Shown here one piece after another: positions 38,240 to 44,413 of a stretch of DNA of 44,413 bases; the first letter of the stretch is position 1, and every line of letters starts with the position of its first letter. Origin of the DNA: Pseudomonadota bacterium. Lineage in GTDB: Bacteria > Pseudomonadota > Gammaproteobacteria > Burkholderiales > Burkholderiaceae_C. Under the pieces are notes generated by a model. That model saw nothing but the letters and a program-made list of their open reading frames with translations. It made no database searches and was not told where the DNA came from. The DNA lies in the NCBI GenBank assembly GCA_023460715.1, contig JAEWPH010000086.1, positions 1-44,413 of the forward strand, in the 5' to 3' direction. The translations under genes and the position numbers were made by a program.

Positions 38240-39139
38240 TTACCCGCGCGGATGGTGCTGCGCATGCAGCTGCTTGAGCCGCTCGCGCGCCACGTGGGTG
38301 TAGATGGTCGTGGTGGAGATGTCGGCATGGCCCAGCAGCAGCTGCACCACACGCAGATCGGCGCCGTGGTTGAGCAGGTGCGTGGCGAACGCGTGACGCA
38401 GCGTGTGGGGCGACAGCGGCACGGTGATGCCGGCCTGCTGGGCGCATTTCTTCACGATGACCCAGAACATCACGCGCGACATGGCCGCGCCGCGCTGGGT
38501 CACGAACAGGTCATCGGTCTGCTGGCCCGCGAGGATGGCGCCGCGCCCCTCGGCCAGGTAGCGCTCCAGCCAGCGCTGCGCCTCGGCGCCGAACGGCACC
38601 AGCCGCTCCTTGCCGCCCTTGCCCATCACGCGCAGCACGTTTTCCTGCAGGCTCAGGTGGAAGGTCTTGAGCGTGACCAGTTCGGTCACGCGCAGCCCGC
38701 TGGCGTACATCAGTTCCAGCATGGCCCGGTCGCGCAGGCCCAGCGGCGTGGCCGTGTCGGGCGCGTGCAGCAGCGCCTCGACCTGCGCCTGCGACAGCGT
38801 CTTGGGCACGCGCATCGGCTGGCGCGCGGCCTGCAGCCGCACGGTGGGATCGACCTGGATGCGGCCCTCACGCAGCGCCCAGTGGAAATAGCGGCGCAGC
38901 ACCGTCAGGCGCCGGTTGGCCGATGTGGCGCGGGTGGTGGCGTGCCGGGCTGCGAAGTAGCCGTGCAGGTGGTGCTCCTCCGTGGCGTCTACGGCCAGGG
39001 GCGGCTCCTGCGCGGCCAGCCAGTCGCCGTACATCGAGAGGTCGCGCCGGTAGGCGGCCAGCGTGTTGCGCGAGAGGCCGTCCTCCAGCCACAGGGCGTC
39101 TATGAAGGCATCGATGGCGGACTGGCTGTCGGGAAGCAT
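38240..39139 (-). CDS. xerD: site-specific tyrosine recombinase XerD
   Basis: A 299-residue tyrosine recombinase that, with XerC, resolves chromosome dimers at dif under FtsK control. N-terminal SAM-like core-binding domain: FIDALWLEDGLSRNTLAAYR. Catalytic domain: R150 (SGLRVTELV), K174 (GKGGKERLV), H245-x2-R248 (SPHTLRHAFATHLL), H271 (LLGHADISTT) and nucleophile Y280 (IYTHV). Length and motif wording (for example DISTTTIYTHVARERL) fit XerD rather than XerC or an integrase; no phage genes or att repeats are nearby. A terminator separates it from the upstream Bug gene. Confidence 0.95.
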   Translation of the reverse strand: MLPDSQSAIDAFIDALWLEDGLSRNTLAAYRRDLSMYGDWLAAQEPPLAVDATEEHHLHGYFAARHATTRATSANRRLTVLRRYFHWALREGRIQVDPTVRLQAARQPMRVPKTLSQAQVEALLHAPDTATPLGLRDRAMLELMYASGLRVTELVTLKTFHLSLQENVLRVMGKGGKERLVPFGAEAQRWLERYLAEGRGAILAGQQTDDLFVTQRGAAMSRVMFWVIVKKCAQQAGITVPLSPHTLRHAFATHLLNHGADLRVVQLLLGHADISTTTIYTHVARERLKQLHAQHHPRG

Positions 39140-39156
39140 CGGGCGAACTTAGCACG

Positions 39157-39186
39157 TAAAAAAGCCGCCTGCAGGCGGCTTGGGGA
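39157..39186 (-). terminator. rho-independent terminator between Bug gene (3) and xerD
   Basis: On the minus strand: AAGCCGCCTGCAGGCGGCTT followed by TTTTA. The 10-bp palindromic stem plus U-run ends transcription of the Bug gene at 39253, leaving xerD to its own promoter. Confidence 0.88.
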
Positions 39187-39252
39187 GAGCGCATCGGCGC
39201 GGGCGGCAGCGCCGACGGGCGCGTCACGCCGGGTGCGCGCCCGGCTGCGGCA

Positions 39253-40215
39253 TCACTCCAGCACCAGCTTCTGCTTTTGCACCACCTGCTTGTAGACCTC
39301 GAACTCGGCCTTGATCTGCTCGGTGAACTGCTCGGGCGTGTTGGCGACGATGAGCGAGCCCGTGTCCTCGATGCGCTTGCGCACGGCCGGGTCTTCCAGC
39401 GCCTTGCGCACGCCGGCGTTGATCTTGTCCACGACGTCCTTCGGCAGGCCCTTGGGGCCCAGGATGCCGTAGTAGGCCATGCGGTTCACCGGCTCCAGGC
39501 CCACTTCCTTGAACGTGGGCACATTGGGCAGCGCGGCGACGCGCTGGGGTGCGGCCACCACGATGGGCACCAGGCGGCCGTCCTTGATGAAAGGCAGCGC
39601 CGAGGGCAGGTTGTCGAAGATCATCGGCACCTGGCCGGCCACGGTGTCGTTCAGGGCCGGGCCCGCGCCGCGGTAGGGGATGTGCGTGACGAAGATGTCC
39701 GTCAGGCTCTTGTACAGCTCCATCTGCAGGTGGCCGATGCCGCCCGTGCCGGACGACGAGTACGAGTATTTGCCCGGCGACTTCTTCATCTCGGCCACGA
39801 AAGACTTGTAGTCCTTGGCGGGGAACTTGGGGTTCACCGCGATGATGTTGGGCGTGGCCGCGATGTTGATGATCGGCGTGAAGTCGGTCAGCGGGTTGTA
39901 CGGCGTCTTGGGGTTGATGGCCGGGTTGGCCGCCGTAGTGGACACCGTGGCGATGCCCAGCGCATAGCCGTCGGGCGTGGAGCGCGCGGTTTCCGACGCA
40001 CCGATGATGCCGCCGCCACCCGCCTTGTTCTCCACCACCACGGGCTGGCCGATCGCACGCGACAGCGGGTCGGCGATGACGCGCGCGATGATGTCGGTCG
40101 TGCCGCCGGGGGCAAAGGGAACGACGAGGCGCACGGGCTTGTTGGGATAGCCCTGGGCCAAGCTGGTGCCTGCGGCCACGGTCAGGGCGACGCCCAGCCA
40201 GATTCGACGTTGCAT
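39253..40215 (-). CDS. Bug-type tripartite tricarboxylate transporter binding protein (3)
   Basis: A 320-residue Bug-family periplasmic binding protein. AGGAGG eight nt upstream fixes the start at 40215. Signal peptide [20 protein letters not shown] then [25 protein letters not shown]. Second loop: [31 protein letters not shown]; then [19 protein letters not shown] and [21 protein letters not shown]. It has its own terminator and is divergent from the AEC transporter gene (185 bp between starts), a layout that could make the two a sensing/uptake pair, though this is not proven. No TctAB genes nearby. Confidence 0.92.
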   Translation of the reverse strand: MQRRIWLGVALTVAAGTSLAQGYPNKPVRLVVPFAPGGTTDIIARVIADPLSRAIGQPVVVENKAGGGGIIGASETARSTPDGYALGIATVSTTAANPAINPKTPYNPLTDFTPIINIAATPNIIAVNPKFPAKDYKSFVAEMKKSPGKYSYSSSGTGGIGHLQMELYKSLTDIFVTHIPYRGAGPALNDTVAGQVPMIFDNLPSALPFIKDGRLVPIVVAAPQRVAALPNVPTFKEVGLEPVNRMAYYGILGPKGLPKDVVDKINAGVRKALEDPAVRKRIEDTGSLIVANTPEQFTEQIKAEFEVYKQVVQKQKLVLE

Positions 40216-40400
40216 GGTTTTCCTCCTCAATGTGCTTGTGCGAACAGTAAGCGGGCATCCTATCCGCACCGCCTTGTGGAACCGGGGGGTGCAAGTCCTT
40301 GATCCGTCAGGGATTTCCCGAGTCGGCGCGCCCCGCGTCAGGCAATTGCAAGCCACCGTCAGCGCCGTCCGACACCCACACGCAAGGTATCCTCGGCGCG

Positions 40401-41306
40401 GTGAATTACGCCCAGCTCCTTCTTCCGGATTTCTCGCTGATCCTGATCGGCTATCTGCTCTGCCGCTACACCCCCCTGAACCGCTCCGTGTGGCAACCGG
40501 TGGAGAGCCTGGTTTACTTCCTGCTCTTTCCGGTGCTGCTGTTCCAGTCCATCGTCAAGAGCCCGATCCACGTGGGCGAGGCCTCCGGGCTGATCGCTGC
40601 CGGCGTGCTGTCCGGCCTGCTGGGCATCGGCCTGGCGTACAGCCTGCCGCGGCTGCCCTGGATCGGCCAACGCATCGACCCGCGCGACCATGCGGCCAGC
40701 GCGCAGATCGCCTTTCGCTTCAACTCCTTCATCGGCCTGGCGCTGGCCGAGCGCCTGGCCGGCCCGCAGGGCCTGCTGCTGATCGCGGTGCTGATCGGCG
40801 TGTGCGTGCCGATGTTCAACATCGCCGCCGTCTGGCCCATGGCGCGCGCCGGGCAGCATGGGTTCCTGCGCGAGCTGGTGCGCAATCCACTGATCGTGGC
40901 CACGGCGACGGGGCTGGTGGCCAACCTGCTCGGCTTTCGCATCCCCGCGTGGATCGAGCCCACGGTGAGCCGCATCAGCGCCTCGTCCCTCGCCCTGGGG
41001 CTCATGGCAGCGGGCGCAGGCATGCAGTTCGGCCTGCTGACGCGGGGCAAGGCGCTGTCGGCGTCGGTGCTGCTGATCCGGCACCTCATCACGCCGCTGA
41101 TCGGGCTGGGGATGGCACACCTGTTCCAGCTCGATACCGTGCAGACTACCGTGCTGCTGGCCTTCACCGCCCTGCCCACGGCCTCGACCTGCTACGTGCT
41201 GGCCGCCCGCATGGGCTACAACGGGCCGTACGTCGCCGGGCTGGTGACGCTGTCGACCGTGCTGGGCGTGGTGAGCCTGCCGTTCGCGCTGGGCGTGCTG
41301 CGCTGA
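40401..41306 (+). CDS. AEC-family (auxin efflux carrier-like) transporter
   Basis: A 301-residue inner-membrane protein with about 10 hydrophobic segments in two five-helix halves, typical of AEC carriers (malonate, malate or other small organic acids in bacteria). It starts with GTG at 40401 ([19 protein letters not shown]). Family landmarks: [20 protein letters not shown] (helix 2 region), [33 protein letters not shown], and the second half ending [35 protein letters not shown] (in two adjacent blocks). Substrate unknown. The SGNH esterase gene starts 27 nt after its stop. Confidence 0.9.
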   Translation: MNYAQLLLPDFSLILIGYLLCRYTPLNRSVWQPVESLVYFLLFPVLLFQSIVKSPIHVGEASGLIAAGVLSGLLGIGLAYSLPRLPWIGQRIDPRDHAASAQIAFRFNSFIGLALAERLAGPQGLLLIAVLIGVCVPMFNIAAVWPMARAGQHGFLRELVRNPLIVATATGLVANLLGFRIPAWIEPTVSRISASSLALGLMAAGAGMQFGLLTRGKALSASVLLIRHLITPLIGLGMAHLFQLDTVQTTVLLAFTALPTASTCYVLAARMGYNGPYVAGLVTLSTVLGVVSLPFALGVLR

Positions 41307-41333
41307 TCTCTCCAACGCATCCATCCGCCGCAC

Positions 41334-42023
41334 ATGACATCGCCCCTTCGCCCCCTGCTCACCCCACCTCCCCTGCGCCGCCGGACGCTGCTGCTCGCGG
41401 CCACCGGCGCCGCGACCGTCCTGGCGACGGCCTGCGGCCGCAAGCCGGCCAAGACCCAGCCCATTCCCTCAGGCGCCACGGTGCTGGCCCTGGGCGATTC
41501 GCTCACCTGGGGCACCGGCGCCGGCACCCAGGACGCCTACCCCGCCGTGCTGCAGGAGCTGACCGGATGGCACGTCGTCAACGCCGGCATCTCGGGCAAC
41601 ACCGCAGCCCAGGCCCTGGAGCGTCTGCCGGGCCTGATGGCCGAACATGATCCCGCGCTGGTGATCCTGTGCATCGGCGGCAACGACTTTCTGCGGCGCC
41701 AGAGCGCCTCCGCCACGCAGGCCACCATCCGCCGCACCGTCCAGGCCATCCAGGCTGCCCGCGTGCCTGTGCTGCTGGTGGCCGTGCCCCAGTTTTCCGT
41801 GATCGCCGCGGCAGGCGGCCCTCTCAGCGACCATCCCCTGTACGAAGAGCTGGCCGACGAGTTGAACGTGGCCGTGTACAGCGGCGGCTGGTCCGAGGTG
41901 CTGGGCGATGCGCGCCTGCGCTCGTACGCGGTGCACGCCAACGCGGCGGGTTACCGCCGGTTCGCCGAAGGGCTGGCCCAGCGGCTGCGGGTCGCGGGAT
42001 GGCTGCGGACGCCGCAGTCGTAG
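41334..42023 (+). CDS. SGNH-family esterase (TesA/arylesterase-like) with Tyr at the catalytic Asp position
   Basis: A 229-residue lipoprotein or periplasmic hydrolase: basic N-terminus, hydrophobic LLLAATGAATVLATAC with lipobox-like ATAC (C34). Block I ALGDSLTWG contains the nucleophile S56, block II NAGISGNT gives the oxyanion Gly, and block III GGNDF gives N117. In block V the His is present (H201 in VHANAAGY), but three residues before it, where the family has Asp (DxxH), there is Tyr198 (codon TAC, 41925-41927). One base change from GAC would explain it. Either the triad is a Ser-His dyad here or the enzyme is impaired. Confidence 0.88.
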   Translation: MTSPLRPLLTPPPLRRRTLLLAATGAATVLATACGRKPAKTQPIPSGATVLALGDSLTWGTGAGTQDAYPAVLQELTGWHVVNAGISGNTAAQALERLPGLMAEHDPALVILCIGGNDFLRRQSASATQATIRRTVQAIQAARVPVLLVAVPQFSVIAAAGGPLSDHPLYEELADELNVAVYSGGWSEVLGDARLRSYAVHANAAGYRRFAEGLAQRLRVAGWLRTPQS

Positions 42024-42051
42024 CCGCCTCGGGCAGCGACGCCGGTCATCA

Positions 42052-42107
42052 TCACTATCAAATATATAGCTGCCTGCGCTTATCAGATAAGCGCCAGAGG
42101 CCTATTT
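42052..42107 (+). repeat. dispersed double-hairpin repeat, copy R7
   Basis: CTATCAAATATATAGCTGCC, then the perfect hairpin GCGCTTATCAGATAAGCGC (42076-42094), then CAGAGGCCTATTT. It runs up to the queG stop codon and fills the gap between the convergent esterase and queG genes. Confidence 0.88.
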
Positions 42108-43183
42108 CATTCAGATTCCTGCGCCAGCGCCCAGGCCACGTGCTCGCGCACCAGCGCACTCGGGTCGTCCGCCCGCGCAGCCAGCGCCGCCCGCACGCCG
42201 GCATCGCCCGTCGCCCGCAGCGCGTTGCCCAGGCCCACGGCCACGTTGCGCAGCCAGCGCTCGTGCCCGATGCGCCGGATGGGGCCGCCCTCGGTCATGC
42301 GCAGGAAGGTGGGCTCGTCCCAGGAGAACAGGTGCACCAGCTGCTGGCCCACCAGCCCGCGGCGCTCGTCGAAGTCCGGCAGGCGGCTCGCCTGCGCGAA
42401 CTTGTTCCAGGGGCAGATCAGCTGGCAGTCGTCACAGCCGTAGATGCGGTTGCCCATGGCGCGCCGCAGCGCCACCGGGATGGCGCCCGCGTGTTCGATG
42501 GTCAGGTAAGAGATGCAACGCCGCGCGTCCACCCGGCCGGGCGCCACGATGGCCTGCGTGGGGCACACGTCGATGCACGCCTGGCAGCTGCCGCAGTGCG
42601 CGGTGACGGGCGCGCTGGCGGGCAGCGGCATGTCGATGTAGATCTCGCCCAGAAAGAACATCGAGCCCGCATCGCGGTTCAGCACCAGCGTGTGCTTGCC
42701 GCGCCAGCCTTGGCCGCTGCGGCTGGCCAGCTCGGCCTCCAGCACCGGGGCGGAGTCGGTGAACACGCGGTGCCCCACGGGCCCCACGGCCTCGCCGATG
42801 CGGTCGGCCAGCTTCTGCAGGCGCGAGCGCAACACCTTGTGGTAGTCCCGCCCCCGGGCGTAGACCGACACGATGGCTTCCTCCGGCCGGGCCAGCCGGT
42901 CGAACTCCACGGCCTGCCAGCCCTGCGGGTCGCGGCCCTGCGGCAGGTAGTCCATGCGCGCGGTGATCACGCTCACGGTGCCGGGCACCAGCTCGGCCGG
43001 CCGCGCCCGCTTCAGGCCATGCGCCTGCATGTAATGCATGTCACCATGGAACCCTTGGGCCAGCCATTGCATCAATCCCGCTTCGGCGGACGACAAATCC
43101 ACGCCCGCCACGCCGATTTGGGAGAATCCCAGCTCGCGGGCCCAGCCTTGTATTTGAGGAACGAGTTGACTGCTGCACGACAT
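42107..43183 (-). CDS. queG: epoxyqueuosine reductase QueG
   Basis: A 358-residue cobalamin-dependent reductase that performs the last step of queuosine formation in tRNA. N-terminus SSQLVPQIQGWARELGFSQIGVAGVD; cobalamin/substrate region YARGRDYHKVLRSRLQKLAD and FTDSAPVLEAELA. Two 4Fe-4S clusters are marked by CGSCQACIDVCPTQAI and CDDCQLICPWNK, with RCISYLTIEH between them. The C-terminal HEAT-like helices RWLRNVAVGLGNAL are present. The start at 43183 is divergent from tsaE (66 bp). A TACAAT box lies 9 nt before the ATG. The stop codon abuts repeat copy R7. Confidence 0.95.
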   Translation of the reverse strand: MSCSSQLVPQIQGWARELGFSQIGVAGVDLSSAEAGLMQWLAQGFHGDMHYMQAHGLKRARPAELVPGTVSVITARMDYLPQGRDPQGWQAVEFDRLARPEEAIVSVYARGRDYHKVLRSRLQKLADRIGEAVGPVGHRVFTDSAPVLEAELASRSGQGWRGKHTLVLNRDAGSMFFLGEIYIDMPLPASAPVTAHCGSCQACIDVCPTQAIVAPGRVDARRCISYLTIEHAGAIPVALRRAMGNRIYGCDDCQLICPWNKFAQASRLPDFDERRGLVGQQLVHLFSWDEPTFLRMTEGGPIRRIGHERWLRNVAVGLGNALRATGDAGVRAALAARADDPSALVREHVAWALAQESE

Positions 43184-43192
43184 CACGGCCAG

Positions 43193-43198
43193 ATTGTA
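43193..43198 (-). promoter_or_regulatory. -10-like hexamer before queG
   Basis: TACAAT on the minus strand, 9 nt before the queG ATG, without a clear -35; the same arrangement as before parE. Confidence 0.3.
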
Positions 43199-43249
43199 GA
43201 AAGCCCCCCTGCTGACGGCGCTGCGCGCGCCGCGCCGCCGCACCTGCGC

Positions 43250-43708
43250 ATGGATCAGCAATGGCACGGCGAAGACGACACCGCCCGCTTCGCCGCCCGT
43301 CTGGCCGCGCAGCCGGCCTTGCGCAACGCCTTCATCACCCTGCACGGCGACCTGGGCGCCGGCAAGACCACCCTGGTGCGCCACCTGCTGCGCGCGCTGG
43401 GCGTGCAGGGCCGCATCAAGAGCCCGACCTATGCCGTCGTGGAGCCGCACGAGGCGCCCGGCCTGGCCATCTGGCACTTCGACTTCTACCGTTTCAGCGA
43501 CCCGCGCGAGTGGGAAGACGCGGGCTTTCGCGACGTGTTCGCCAGTGCGGGGCTCAAGCTCGCCGAATGGCCCGAGAAGGCTGCAGCCCTGATTCCGCCT
43601 GCGGACCTTGCTATTCACATTGAAGCAGAGGATGATGACGCCCGACGCGTCACGCTGCAGGCCGGCACGGCCCGTGGCGACGATATCCTGCTGGGGCTGC
43701 AGGCATGA
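43250..43708 (+). CDS. tsaE: tRNA threonylcarbamoyladenosine biosynthesis ATPase TsaE
   Basis: A 152-residue P-loop protein of the TsaB-TsaD-TsaE complex that makes t6A37 in ANN-decoding tRNAs. Walker A GDLGAGKTT lies at residues 33-41, followed by LVRHLLRALGVQGRIKSPTYAVVE, the Walker B-like HFDFYRFSDPREWEDAGF and LAEWPEKA. The protein is of standard length. Its stop overlaps the start of a 26-codon ORF by ATGA, which in turn overlaps the amidase start; tsaE-amidase adjacency is a common proteobacterial arrangement. Confidence 0.95.
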   Translation: MDQQWHGEDDTARFAARLAAQPALRNAFITLHGDLGAGKTTLVRHLLRALGVQGRIKSPTYAVVEPHEAPGLAIWHFDFYRFSDPREWEDAGFRDVFASAGLKLAEWPEKAAALIPPADLAIHIEAEDDDARRVTLQAGTARGDDILLGLQA

Positions 43709-43785
43709 AGAACCAACACGCCGCGCCACACCACCGCACCCTGCCCCCGACCGCCGACGCACGCCGCATGGAGGATCTCCGATGA
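43705..43785 (+). CDS. 26-residue bridging ORF between tsaE and the amidase
   Basis: ATG at 43705 overlaps the tsaE stop and its TGA overlaps the amidase ATG, both as ATGA. The peptide begins MKNQHAAPHHRTLPP and ends RRMEDLR: hydrophilic, His/Pro/Arg-rich, without family. GGAG inside it (43769-43772) would serve as the amidase ribosome site. It could be a translational-coupling mini-cistron, a functional peptide or coincidence. Confidence 0.35.
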   Translation: MKNQHAAPHHRTLPPTADARRMEDLR

Positions 43786-44413
43786 GCGACGAGCACTCGC
43801 CGCGCCCCAACCGCAGCCGCCGCGCGCCCGGCGCATCCCGCCGCTCGCTGCTGCAGGCCGGCACCCTCGTGCTGCTGCTCGGCGCGCAGCACATCGCGCG
43901 CGGCGCCGGCATCGTCGCCGTGCGCGTCTGGCCCGCGCAGGACTATTCCCGCGTCACCATCGAATCCGACCAGCAACTGGTGGCCAAGCAGTTCTTCGTG
44001 GCCACGCCACCCCGGCTCGCGGTGGACATCGAGGGGCTCGACCTGAACCCCGAGCTGCGCGAGCTGGTCGCCAAGGTCAAGCCGGACGATCCCAATATCG
44101 CCGGCATCCGCGTCGGCCAGAACGCGCCCGGCGTGGTGCGCCTGGTGATCGACCTCAAGCATGCGGCCCTGCCGCAGGTGTTCACCCTGCCGCCCATCGC
44201 CGCGTACCGCCACCGCCTGGTGTTCGACCTGTACCCCGCCGTGGCCGAGGACCCGCTGGAGGCGCTGATCGCCGAGCGCCTGCGCGAGGCGCCCACCCCG
44301 GCGCCGCTGCCCCACATCGCCGCCAAGCCCGGCTCGCCCACCGATCCGCTCGGCGACCTGATCGCCCAGACCGGGCAGCGCCCGGGCGCACCTGCGCCCG
44401 CCCCGGTGCCGGG
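43782..44413 (+). CDS. amiC: N-acetylmuramoyl-L-alanine amidase (AmiC-like), 3' end beyond the window
   Basis: The first roughly 210 residues of a periplasmic cell-separation amidase. A long basic N-terminus containing SRRSLLQAGTLVLLLGAQHIARGA looks like a Tat-type signal (SRRSLL), as in E. coli AmiC. The AMIN domain follows: VAVRVWPAQDYSRVTIESDQ, VAKQFFVATPPRLAVDIEGL, IRVGQNAPGVVRLVIDLK and YRHRLVFDLYP, which targets the septum or peptidoglycan. The window ends in the Pro/Ala-rich linker, so the zinc amidase_3 catalytic domain is not visible, and the family call rests on the AMIN domain plus the tsaE neighbour. Confidence 0.85.
   Translation, partial: MSDEHSPRPNRSRRAPGASRRSLLQAGTLVLLLGAQHIARGAGIVAVRVWPAQDYSRVTIESDQQLVAKQFFVATPPRLAVDIEGLDLNPELRELVAKVKPDDPNIAGIRVGQNAPGVVRLVIDLKHAALPQVFTLPPIAAYRHRLVFDLYPAVAEDPLEALIAERLREAPTPAPLPHIAAKPGSPTDPLGDLIAQTGQRPGAPAPAPVP

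Noticed and set aside
38240..39139. XerD as a phage or genomic-island integrase
   Set aside because: Length and catalytic motifs are those of the housekeeping XerD, and there is no att duplication, tRNA gene or phage gene nearby.
43608..43640. TTGCTATTCACATTGAAGCA in the tsaE 3' region as a tenth repeat copy
   Set aside because: Only the TGCTATT start matches; the GCGCTT core and GAGGCC tail are missing.

Overview
The window is a stretch of high-GC betaproteobacterial chromosome, most likely from the Comamonadaceae and Acidovorax-like. The evidence is the codon bias, the number of orphan tripartite-tricarboxylate (Bug-type) binding proteins, the dapA-bamC and pyrG-kdsA-DUF1330-eno-ftsB gene orders, and a dispersed short repeat that I associate with this family. 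I see no rRNA, tRNA, CRISPR array, prophage or insertion sequence. Nearly all of the DNA is accounted for by about 48 protein genes, most of them housekeeping.

Layout. 1-2.7 kb: a RidA-family protein, pyridoxal kinase PdxY and a MetQ-like binding protein. 2.7-10 kb (minus strand): a chemotaxis receptor, then a compact parE - lytic transglycosylase - parC unit. 10-15 kb (plus): an MFS carrier, a tiny membrane protein, a methyltransferase, dapA, bamC and a metallo-beta-lactamase-fold hydrolase. 15-20.8 kb (mostly minus): a small Ala/Pro-rich lipoprotein, a ribosomal-oxygenase-type cupin with a partner of unknown function, slyD (plus), a glycine-zipper lipoprotein, and coaBC - membrane protein - dut. 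20.9-25.7 kb (plus): pyrG, kdsA, a DUF1330 protein, eno and ftsB. 25.9-30.6 kb: a Cys-motif protein of unknown function, then a Fur-box-preceded FecI/FecR/TonB-receptor iron uptake unit. 30.8-33.3 kb: hslO and a gamma-carbonic-anhydrase-like protein (minus), divergent from a DUF455 ferritin-like protein. 33.4-36 kb: two tandem paralogous EAL-HDOD proteins. 36.1-40.2 kb (minus): three Bug-type binding proteins surrounding xerD. 40.4-44.4 kb: an AEC transporter, an SGNH esterase, queG (minus), tsaE and the start of an amidase cut off by the window end.

Functional themes are DNA topology and chromosome segregation (parE/parC, xerD), cell envelope (lytic transglycosylase, bamC, kdsA, ftsB, amidase), cofactors and nucleotides (pdxY, coaBC, dut, pyrG), tRNA modification (queG, tsaE), iron acquisition and nutrient sensing.

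I found no obvious new multi-gene defence or metabolic system. The most unusual signal is a family of about 50-65 nt double-hairpin repeats (at least nine copies, two in one gap). One copy sits directly on a start codon, one abuts a stop codon, and two are read as protein inside DUF455 and coaBC genes. Other points of interest are -10-like hexamers 6-9 nt from start codons (possible leaderless mRNAs), poly-G tracts in the iron sensor and receptor genes, an esterase whose catalytic Asp position is Tyr, and a 26-codon ORF stitched between tsaE and the amidase by two ATGA overlaps.
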